From positions 1 to 21,756 of the IMG/VR virus record IMGVR_UViG_3300042387_002244: a DNA stretch of 21,756 nt, one strand, 5' to 3'. This stretch comes from a virus. The notes below the pieces were generated by a model that had not been told where the DNA came from, ran no database searches, and saw only the letters and a list, made by a program, of their open reading frames with translations. Made by a program: the position numbers and the translations under genes. Below, piece by piece: positions 14,953 through 21,409 of this stretch (its first letter is position 1; each line of letters begins with the position of its first letter).

Positions 14953-16737
14953 ATGAAAACGTTATTTTTTATCCTAATGTTTGCGGTAACTGCTGTTGCT
15001 GCTACTGTCGAGCAACTCAATAATTATAGTGGTTGGATAGATTCAGTGTTAGAAAAGCAATATACCGCTATAAACATTACACCTTTGAATCGAATTAACG
15101 ATGATACGTTCGTTCGCAGAGCATATCTTACTATTGTTGGCCGTAATCCTACATATGAAGAGTATGAAATGTTTAGTAAGGTAAATGACCCAAACAAAAG
15201 ACAAGGATTAATCCAGTTTTTATTGAAACACCCAGGTCATATTTCACATATGTTCAATTTCTGGGCTGAATCTTTAAGATTAAGAGATAGATTAAGCAAT
15301 ATCAATAACTTTTCTGGTGGTCCTTATATTGATTATATTAAAGATTCAATTGCAGCAAATAAACCATATAATAAATTTGTAACAGAGCTATTAACATCAA
15401 CCGGTTCATATTATGATAACCCAGCTACTGGGTATTTCTATCGTGATTTAGGAATGCCTTTAGATAATCTTATTGCTACTGGTAAAGTATTCATGGGTAC
15501 TGATATTGGTTGTGCACAATGTCACGACGACCCATTCCAAGACTTTACTCAAATGCAGTTCTATAAGATGGCCGCTATGTTTAATCAGGTGGAACTTAGA
15601 GGTCGTGGTAAAGATAAAGATCCAGCTGTTGCAGCTCGTCAAAAAGCTTTGAGAGATGAAGTAGATGCTTTGATTAAAGCTGATCCAATGAAAAATCGTG
15701 GATTGAACAATACAATTAATAACTTTGTAGCAGCAATGCGTGCAAATCTTGAAATTGATGGTGGTAGACAATTAAAATTACCACATGATTACAATTATAA
15801 AGATGCAAAACCAAATGATGTTGTGGAACCTGCAGTGCTCACAGGTAAAGCTCAAATTAAAAACAAAGATGATATGAGACAAGATGTGGTTAGCTGGTTA
15901 GTTAACCCAGAACACCCAACATTTACTAAAAATATTGTCAATCGCTACTGGAAATGGGTGTTTGGTAAACATATTATTGATGATTATGATAATATCCATG
16001 ATAGTGAAAAGCTAAATGGTGAGCTTATGAACACCCTTGCTAAAATTATGGTAAGTGTTGGGTATGATAATAGACAATTCCTTTTTGTGCTTCTCAATAC
16101 AAAGCTTTTCCAACGTGAACTTTACGATGGAGCATATTCTAACTCTGAAAAGTTTGTGTTTATTGGACCCGTTAAACAAAGATTAACAGCAGAACAAATG
16201 TGGGATTCAGTTATGGCTGTTGCAGTTGATAGACCTGATTCATTTAAACTTACATTCCAAGACGAATATGTTAAGGTAATGAGATATACCATTGAAGATC
16301 TTACTATTGATCGTTTGAAAGCAAAGAACGAAGAATATCAAAAGATTATGCGTTCAAAATATGAAACAGCACCGAAATATCGTAATTACCCACTAGTTAG
16401 AGCATCTGAAGTAAATGATAACAGCCCTGTTAATACAATTCTAGAACAACTTGGCCGTGGTGATCGTGAACTTATTGATACATCTTCAAGAGAAGGTTCT
16501 GTTACACAGGTGATTTCGTTCATGAATGGCCAACTAGCTGAGGTAGCTGTTAATAAAGATACATATCTCGCTAAAAACATTGCTGGTAAACCTCCAGGTG
16601 ATACTATTGAGATTATTTTCAAGTCTGTTTTATCAAGAAAACCAACAATGGATGAAAAAGCCACGTTTGTTGGTGTGCAAGATGATGACATCATCTGGGC
16701 ACTTATCAATAGTTCTGAATTTAAATTTAATAAATAA
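14953..16737 (+). CDS. Secreted DUF1549/DUF1553 protein with CxxCH motif (Planctomycetota type)
   Basis: A 594-residue exported protein of the DUF1549-DUF1553 type, known as planctomycete cytochrome-associated proteins of unknown reaction. A Sec signal peptide (MKTLFFILMFAVTAVAA) leads. DUF1549 covers roughly residues 25-205: INDDTFVRRAYLTIVGRNPTYEE and VFMGTDIGCAQCHDDPF, with C187-A-Q-C190-H191 forming a c-type haem motif. DUF1553 covers roughly 310-580: MRQDVVSWLVNPEHPTFTKN, NRYWKWVFGKHIIDDYD, RLTAEQMWDSVMAV, and LSRKPTMDEKA. The DUF1501 gene starts 4 nt after the stop, the same pairing found in Planctomycetota. No premature stops, so it is probably functional. Host-derived acquisition is inferred. 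Base composition looks like the neighbours, suggesting it is not very recent. Confidence 0.93.
   Translation: MKTLFFILMFAVTAVAATVEQLNNYSGWIDSVLEKQYTAINITPLNRINDDTFVRRAYLTIVGRNPTYEEYEMFSKVNDPNKRQGLIQFLLKHPGHISHMFNFWAESLRLRDRLSNINNFSGGPYIDYIKDSIAANKPYNKFVTELLTSTGSYYDNPATGYFYRDLGMPLDNLIATGKVFMGTDIGCAQCHDDPFQDFTQMQFYKMAAMFNQVELRGRGKDKDPAVAARQKALRDEVDALIKADPMKNRGLNNTINNFVAAMRANLEIDGGRQLKLPHDYNYKDAKPNDVVEPAVLTGKAQIKNKDDMRQDVVSWLVNPEHPTFTKNIVNRYWKWVFGKHIIDDYDNIHDSEKLNGELMNTLAKIMVSVGYDNRQFLFVLLNTKLFQRELYDGAYSNSEKFVFIGPVKQRLTAEQMWDSVMAVAVDRPDSFKLTFQDEYVKVMRYTIEDLTIDRLKAKNEEYQKIMRSKYETAPKYRNYPLVRASEVNDNSPVNTILEQLGRGDRELIDTSSREGSVTQVISFMNGQLAEVAVNKDTYLAKNIAGKPPGDTIEIIFKSVLSRKPTMDEKATFVGVQDDDIIWALINSSEFKFNK
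15511..15525 (+). other. CxxCH c-type haem-binding motif in coding sequence
   Basis: TGT GCA CAA TGT CAC encodes Cys-Ala-Gln-Cys-His, residues 187-191 of the DUF1549/DUF1553 protein, within the family-conserved G-x-x-CAQCH-D-x-PF block. Whether haem is bound depends on export and a host cytochrome c maturation system. Confidence 0.7.
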
Positions 16738-16741
16738 TAAT

Positions 16742-17977
16742 ATGAATACACTAACCCGCCGTAATTTTGTACTTAACCTAGCGTCTACTGGGTTGGGTGT
16801 AACCGTTCTACCACATGTTATAGCTGCACCAGCTAGCAAAAAAGCAGAACATATCATTTATCTGTTTATGAATGGTGGTATGAGCCATTTGGATACTTTC
16901 GATCCAAAAACTAATGCTGAAGTTAAAGGTGAATTCAATTCTATTGCTACAAATGCAGATTATCACATTTCTGAACACTTACCTTTAATGGCTAAGCATG
17001 GTGATAAGATGGCAGTTGTTCGTTCTATGATGGTTACAACGGGAGATCATGCAGGTGCGCAGTATTTGCAAAGAACATCATTCAAGAAGATTGGTACAAT
17101 TATTCACCCTAATATGGGAGCTTGGATGTGTCATTTTACTGAAGATAACAAACCAAAAGTCATCCCACAAAACGTTTTAATTGGTGGTGGTGCAGATCAT
17201 CCTGGTTCTGGTTGGATGCCAAAGAAATATTCTCCAATTCCAGTTACAGATCCAATGAGAGGTCTTGATAATACCAAGCTTAAAGATGCTGCTGAGTTCT
17301 CTAAGAGAGTTGCGATCTTGGATAAGCTTGAAAGAGATGCAAATAAGATTATTAACCCAGCTCAAAAGTCATACGCTGAGTTTTATGATCAAACTATTCG
17401 TCTTCTTAACTCAAAAGATCTTGATGTGTTCGATCTTTCTAAGGTAGATCAAGCAACAAGAGAAAAATATGGTAATAACCGTTTTGGTCAAGGTGTTTGC
17501 TTAGCAAAACGTCTTATCCAAGAAGGTGGTTGTAAGTTTATTGAAGTAACAGATGGTGGTTGGGATACTCACGTGAATAACTTCGAAGCTCTTGAAAATA
17601 AACTTAAGATTCTCGATCAAGCTGTCAATACCCTTATTGAAGATCTTAAATCTTCTGGTCTTCTTGAGAAAACTCTTATCGTAATTGCAACAGACTTTGG
17701 TAGAACGCCAAATATCAATATTAACAACGGTAGAGACCACCACCCAGGTGCATTTAGCGGTGTTCTCATTGGTGCAGGTATCAAAGGTGGTCAAGTATAT
17801 GGTAAATCTGATGAAAAAGGTATGAAAGCAGTTGAATCACCTGTAAGCCCAGCTGATTTTAATGCTACTATCGCTGCTGCTGCGGGATTACCTGTTGAAG
17901 AGATTGTAATCTCACCAGAAGGTAGACCATTCAAGATCGCAGATAAAGGCAAGCCTGTACAACAACTTTTAGCTTGA
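16742..17977 (+). CDS. Tat-exported DUF1501 protein (copy 2), paired with DUF1549/DUF1553 gene
   Basis: A 411-residue member of the DUF1501 family (alkaline phosphatase/sulfatase-like fold, substrate unknown). The twin-arginine signal is LTRRNFVLNLASTGLGV, R6 and R7. Signatures are closer to the family norm than in copy 1: NGGMSHLDTFDPK (D51, D54), TDGGWDTHVNN, ATDFGRTPN, NGRDHHPGAFSGVLIGAGIK, GQVYGKSDEKG, and SPEGRPFKI near the end. These Asp and His residues are candidate metal ligands. ATG 16742 is chosen because it lies 4 nt after the previous stop and starts the Tat signal; a longer in-frame opening from 16580 would add sequence overlapping the upstream gene. Both proteins are exported, one by Sec and one by Tat, so they probably act together outside the cytoplasm. 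Confidence 0.94.
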   Translation: MNTLTRRNFVLNLASTGLGVTVLPHVIAAPASKKAEHIIYLFMNGGMSHLDTFDPKTNAEVKGEFNSIATNADYHISEHLPLMAKHGDKMAVVRSMMVTTGDHAGAQYLQRTSFKKIGTIIHPNMGAWMCHFTEDNKPKVIPQNVLIGGGADHPGSGWMPKKYSPIPVTDPMRGLDNTKLKDAAEFSKRVAILDKLERDANKIINPAQKSYAEFYDQTIRLLNSKDLDVFDLSKVDQATREKYGNNRFGQGVCLAKRLIQEGGCKFIEVTDGGWDTHVNNFEALENKLKILDQAVNTLIEDLKSSGLLEKTLIVIATDFGRTPNININNGRDHHPGAFSGVLIGAGIKGGQVYGKSDEKGMKAVESPVSPADFNATIAAAAGLPVEEIVISPEGRPFKIADKGKPVQQLLA

Positions 17978-18001
17978 TTGTTTAAGGAAATCATCTATAA
18001 T
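17974..18001 (+). promoter_or_regulatory. Sigma70-like promoter for exonuclease gene
   Basis: TTGATT (17974-17979), 16-nt spacer, perfect TATAAT (17996-18001), then exactly 6 nt (AAGGGT) before ATG 18008. The -35 box overlaps the DUF1501 stop codon. This is the best promoter of its type in the window and supports 18008 as the start. Confidence 0.6.
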
Positions 18002-18007
18002 AAGGGT

Positions 18008-18874
18008 ATGACAACTCTTATTATAGATGGTAATAACCTAGTGCACCGCTGTTACTGGGTAGCTAATCAAACAAAAACGCAAGAAAATAGCTTTTTGCAT
18101 GTGTTTATGTTTATCAATGCGATTAAATCATATGTAGAGAAGTATAAACCTGATAAGATTTTTTGCTGCTGGGATGAAAAACACGAAAACAACACTAACG
18201 AACGTAAAGAGCAGTTTGCTGACTACAAAGGCAACCGAGATAAGGTATATAGTGCTGAAGTTCATGCAAAAAACTCTTATATTAAGAAACTTCTTGATTC
18301 TCTCGGTGTAAAGAACTTCTTTCCGTTACGTTTGGAAGCTGATGACTGTATGGCTTTCTTATCGAAAGAAATGCCAGGTAAAAAGGTTATCGTTACAGTT
18401 GATCGAGACATGTACCAATGCATTAATGAGCATGTAAAGGTGTATGACCCTATTCGCAAACGTGAAGTTAACGTTAAAAACTTTGAAGAAATCGTTAAAG
18501 TTCCTTTAACTCGGTTTTTAATTGATAAATGCTTTAGAGGTGATAAGTCTGATAACGTTCCAGGTGTAACTGGAATGGGTTCTAAAGCTATCGAAAAGTA
18601 TTTCAATGGTAAATATAGCACAACTGATGAGCAGAATAATCAGTTTAAACGCAATTATGAACTTTTTCGATTAGACAAATATTCTTCATCTACAGATGAA
18701 TTGAGCTGGTATAAAGAACAGCTTGAAATTGAACAACCTCATAATTTCAAGCTGTTTAAACAACATTGCGAAGAAATGAACTTGAGTTCTGTTCTTTCAA
18801 ACGAAAGTAAATGGTATAATGCATTTTGTTTTGGAAAAGACTTTAATGGGTATATATTGAATTTGTTAAAATGA
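18008..18874 (+). CDS. rnh: 5'-3' exonuclease / RNase H (T4 Rnh-like, FEN family)
   Basis: Removes RNA primers and flaps from lagging-strand fragments. 288 residues against 305 for T4 RNase H. The FEN active-site acids are visible: LIIDGNN (D7), CCWDEKHE (D56), LEADDCMAF (E110, D112, D113), TVDRDMYQ (D132, D134), and FRGDKSDNVPGVTGMGSKA (D179, D182), the last being the helix-hairpin-helix region. All appear intact. ATG 18008 is preferred over an in-frame TTG at 17978 because the protein then starts MTTLIIDGNN, standard for the family, and a TATAAT box sits 6 nt upstream. Its stop overlaps the primase start (ATGA), tying the two lagging-strand genes together. Confidence 0.94.
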   Translation: MTTLIIDGNNLVHRCYWVANQTKTQENSFLHVFMFINAIKSYVEKYKPDKIFCCWDEKHENNTNERKEQFADYKGNRDKVYSAEVHAKNSYIKKLLDSLGVKNFFPLRLEADDCMAFLSKEMPGKKVIVTVDRDMYQCINEHVKVYDPIRKREVNVKNFEEIVKVPLTRFLIDKCFRGDKSDNVPGVTGMGSKAIEKYFNGKYSTTDEQNNQFKRNYELFRLDKYSSSTDELSWYKEQLEIEQPHNFKLFKQHCEEMNLSSVLSNESKWYNAFCFGKDFNGYILNLLK

Positions 18875-19932
18875 TCTTACCTGAAGAGTATATCATAGAA
18901 AAGTTCTATACATTTGGTTACCAACCGAAGCATAATAGGTATAACAAAACATATCAGTGTGGTTGTCCTATTTGCAGAGAGGGTAAATCACTTGGATTAA
19001 AACGTCGTTGTTTCTTTATACCGAAGAACAACAATATATTCTGTCATAACTGTGGTTGGAGCTCAACTCCATATAACTGGATTAAAAAAGTTTCAGGTTT
19101 AGATGATCAACAAATATTAAACGAAGTTTCAAAGTTTGATTACAGTAAAGAAGTATCATTTAAAGACGTAGAAATTAAAAAAGAGTACGTAGCATCCACA
19201 CTACCTAATGATAGTATCAATTTATTTGATATGCAGCAATTATCTTTTTATAAAGATGATAAAGTTGTAAAAGAATGTATTGAACTAATGAAGGATCGTC
19301 GGTTATTTACAGCTGTAAATAGACCAAAGTCGTTGTATATTTCTTTGAAAGATAAAACGCATAAGAATCGTCTAGTTATTCCATTTGTTGATGAGAGGAA
19401 TGAGATTGTGTTTTACCAAACAAGAACGGTTTTACAACAAGATCTTAGATCTAAACCAAAGTACATGTCTAAAATAGGGAGCGACAAAGCTCTTTATGGT
19501 ATTAACAATATAGATACAGATCTAAACTATTTGTTTTTGTTTGAAGGACCTATTAATGCTATGTTCACCAAAAATGGACTAGCAGTCGCAGGTATTTCAA
19601 AAGGTAATCATAATTTCACACCATTACAACAGCAACAACTCAAACGATACGCATTGATGAATCATATTTGGGTGTTAGATTCTCAATGGATTGATAAAAC
19701 ATCATTAGTGAAAACGAGAAAGCTGTTAGAACAAGGTGAACGAGTCTTTATCTGGCCAGAAAAATATGGTAGAGAGTTGAAAGACTTTAATGACATTTGT
19801 ATGAAGTATAGTTTGGATGAAATAACTCCAGAATTTATCATTTCAAATAGCTATACACATTTGCAAGGGATGGTATTACTTTCGCAAATAATAAAGGCGC
19901 ATAGTAGTTATGCGCCTTTATCTGGTAAATGA
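18871..19932 (+). CDS. 61: DNA primase (T4 gp61-like)
   Basis: Makes RNA primers with the gp41 helicase; 353 residues against 342 for T4 gp61. The N-terminal zinc-binding domain has CPIC (C32, C35) and CHNCGW (C58, C61). The TOPRIM part has YLFLFEGPINAMF with the catalytic Glu. The later acidic site reads WVLDSQWIDKTS, with one Asp followed by Ser-Gln instead of a classical DxD; the related T4 enzyme also departs from the bacterial DnaG pattern here, but I could not align it. The last codons lie within a 13-bp hairpin (19891-19921). The start overlaps the exonuclease stop as ATGA. Confidence 0.9.
   Translation: MILPEEYIIEKFYTFGYQPKHNRYNKTYQCGCPICREGKSLGLKRRCFFIPKNNNIFCHNCGWSSTPYNWIKKVSGLDDQQILNEVSKFDYSKEVSFKDVEIKKEYVASTLPNDSINLFDMQQLSFYKDDKVVKECIELMKDRRLFTAVNRPKSLYISLKDKTHKNRLVIPFVDERNEIVFYQTRTVLQQDLRSKPKYMSKIGSDKALYGINNIDTDLNYLFLFEGPINAMFTKNGLAVAGISKGNHNFTPLQQQQLKRYALMNHIWVLDSQWIDKTSLVKTRKLLEQGERVFIWPEKYGRELKDFNDICMKYSLDEITPEFIISNSYTHLQGMVLLSQIIKAHSSYAPLSGK
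19891..19921. terminator. Hairpin terminator-like element within the primase 3' end
   Basis: A 13-bp perfect inverted repeat, ATAAAGGCGCATA and TATGCGCCTTTAT, around a 5-nt loop (GTAGT). The right arm ends in TTTAT and the left arm begins in AT-rich sequence, so it could work in both directions. It lies between convergent genes, starting 42 nt before the primase stop ends and 26 nt from the stop of the minus-strand gene. The stem overlaps the final primase codons, which is unusual. Confidence 0.7.
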
Positions 19933-19946
19933 TGTGAAAGTCTAAA

Positions 19947-20354
19947 TCAAACGTTCTTATACTTCGGATCACGTGCAGTAGCAAGATAACCTTGTAATAC
20001 CTGTGAAAGAGCTGCTAAATCCATTGCAGAACGAGCAATTTTCTTTGTTTCAGTGGATCTAATCTTATCAAGAATTGTATCAGGAATAGCATTTTTAAGA
20101 GTCATCTGGATTGAATCACCGGTTGGTGAGTTAAGATACTTTACAAACTCATCAAGCTTTGTAATCCAACTCTGGATTGTTTGAACCATTTGTTGCTGTT
20201 GCTGTGCTACTGCAGTAGCAGCTTGTGCATCAACATCTGCACCTAAGTCAGCTGGAGCAACATCACCCTCAAGTGTTGCAGCCATTGCTGCTTCATCAGG
20301 GGTCTGTTCGTCTTGTTCTAAAAATGTTAAAAACTTTTTACCGAATTTACTCAT
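19947..20354 (-). CDS. Small late-type protein, unknown
   Basis: A 135-residue protein, not recognised. N-terminus basic (MSKFGKKFLTFLEQ), then an Ala/Asp-rich acidic low-complexity region with a Gln run (about 20-55), then a helical domain (QSWITKLDEFVKYLNSPTGD, ARSAMDLAALSQVLQGYL). No signal peptide or membrane segment. Transcribed opposite to the replication genes from an AATAAATA element exactly 5 nt before ATG, like the 352-residue and DUF1501 genes, which points to late expression and perhaps a virion or scaffold role. Confidence 0.75.
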   Translation of the reverse strand: MSKFGKKFLTFLEQDEQTPDEAAMAATLEGDVAPADLGADVDAQAATAVAQQQQQMVQTIQSWITKLDEFVKYLNSPTGDSIQMTLKNAIPDTILDKIRSTETKKIARSAMDLAALSQVLQGYLATARDPKYKNV

Positions 20355-20359
20355 AATAT

Positions 20360-20367
20360 TATTTATT
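20360..20367 (-). promoter_or_regulatory. T4-type late promoter element (AATAAATA)
   Basis: Minus-strand AATAAATA, then exactly 5 nt (ATATT), then the ATG at 20354. Same octamer and spacing as at 6623-6630. Confidence 0.6.
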
Positions 20368-20374
20368 CAAAGAT

Positions 20375-20382
20375 GATAAATA
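20375..20382 (+). promoter_or_regulatory. Possible promoter element for 20389 gene
   Basis: GATAAATA lies 6 nt before the ATG at 20389; it matches the late octamer in 7 of 8 positions but with one extra spacer base. The same bases can be read as a weak -10 (TAAATA, 20377-20382) 6 nt before ATG. It is back to back with the minus-strand late element 8 nt away. Confidence 0.3.
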
Positions 20383-20388
20383 TATTTA

Positions 20389-20715
20389 ATGAAAAACACA
20401 GGAAATCCAATAAGCGTAGGTCAAGCTCCAACACCAGCTGGTGGTAATGATTATTCTGCAGTATACGATATTATTAAACAAGATCAAGAAGAAGCTGCTC
20501 AGGCACCACCTGAATTACCTTATGAGATTAATTCTTTTCCACAAAGACTTGGTAACATTTTAACAGATTTGTTTGAAATGAGAGATATTTTACAAGCTGC
20601 GAGTACAAGCGATTCATTTAAGACAAAACGCATCGACCATCAAATAGACCAGATATCTGGTATTATTGACTCCCTTTTGGAGTTGAATAATTCGATTTAT
20701 GATCTTAAATTATAA
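20389..20715 (+). CDS. Unknown 108-residue protein
   Basis: Not recognised. The first 45 residues are Gly/Pro/Ala/Gln-rich and probably disordered; the rest is helical and amphipathic (QRLGNILTDLFEMRDILQ, HQIDQISGIIDSLLELNNSIYDL), likely a coiled coil. It is divergent from the minus-strand late gene, with only 34 nt between start codons carrying both promoters. The next gene begins 1 nt after its stop. Confidence 0.7.
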   Translation: MKNTGNPISVGQAPTPAGGNDYSAVYDIIKQDQEEAAQAPPELPYEINSFPQRLGNILTDLFEMRDILQAASTSDSFKTKRIDHQIDQISGIIDSLLELNNSIYDLKL

Positions 20716-20716
20716 G

Positions 20717-21139
20717 ATGGTACGTAAGATAATTATTAGTGTTGTTATCACTGCTTTAATAAGCATTGGTGTGGGGTTTGCACTTGCACCTATTTTAGGA
20801 TTTATACAAAGCTGTTTACTAGCACTCATTGTGCAGCTTATTGGTAATTGGTTCTATAATGATTACAAAATTAGACAAACAAATAATGAGCAAGAACGCA
20901 TCTTAAACGAACGGTTAGATATTCTTTCACGCAACCTTGTAAAATTTGATTGTCCTTGCGGTAAAAATGTATTTGAAGAAATTGTTTATGTTGGTAATGA
21001 TAATATCTTTGAGTGTGCACAATGCCAACAACAAATTAAAGTTGATGTAACTCTTACCCCTATAATTGTTACAAAAATTATAGATATACAAAACACTCTA
21101 GAAAAAATAAAAGAACTAGATATTTCAGAGGAAATATAA
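20717..21139 (+). CDS. Membrane protein with zinc-ribbon-like C-terminal domain
   Basis: A 140-residue protein, family unknown. One or two N-terminal membrane segments (about residues 4-46; hydrophobic with Gly and Pro in the middle), then a charged helix (NNEQERILNERLDILSRN), then CPCG (C79, C81) and CAQC (C100, C103), which together look like a small zinc ribbon, then a short helix. Topology would place the ribbon in the cytoplasm if the two segments form a hairpin. ATG 20717 is used because it is 1 nt after the previous stop; an ATG at 20699 would overlap it. A role at the inner membrane is inferred. Confidence 0.72.
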   Translation: MVRKIIISVVITALISIGVGFALAPILGFIQSCLLALIVQLIGNWFYNDYKIRQTNNEQERILNERLDILSRNLVKFDCPCGKNVFEEIVYVGNDNIFECAQCQQQIKVDVTLTPIIVTKIIDIQNTLEKIKELDISEEI

Positions 21140-21145
21140 TATAAT
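21140..21145 (+). promoter_or_regulatory. -10-like box (TATAAT) 6 nt before start
   Basis: A perfect TATAAT overlaps the area just after the previous stop and lies exactly 6 nt (TGGTTT) before ATG 21152. No convincing -35 box was seen. Confidence 0.4.
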
Positions 21146-21151
21146 TGGTTT

Positions 21152-21409
21152 ATGAAAAATAAACCAAAACGTTACGTTACAGTTAATACTAAAGATAGCA
21201 AAGTCAATATGTCGATCGATCAGTACTCTCGATGGATGTGCTTAATTGAAGCAATTGACTTTATTGATAAGAAGTGTGAGGAATGGGGTAAAGATATTGA
21301 AGAAGTAGATTGGGTTAAGCCTGTTGCACTACAAAAGTATATCGATGAACGGTTTCATAGTATGAAACACGATGTTACTGTGGAATATGATATGGGGTTG
21401 TTTGCTTAA
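21152..21409 (+). CDS. Small unknown protein, 85 residues
   Basis: Not recognised. It has a basic N-terminus (KNKPKRYVTVNTKDSK), then a helical section with Trp and acidic residues (YSRWMCLIEAIDFIDKKCEEWGKD) and a short C-terminal part. No membrane segment. The last 4 nt overlap the stop of the convergent RCC1-like gene. Confidence 0.65.
   Translation: MKNKPKRYVTVNTKDSKVNMSIDQYSRWMCLIEAIDFIDKKCEEWGKDIEEVDWVKPVALQKYIDERFHSMKHDVTVEYDMGLFA

Noticed and set aside
16386-16751. 121-codon minus-strand open frame opposite the DUF1553 region
   Set aside because: Antisense to a clear family domain; no start signal like those of the real minus-strand genes.
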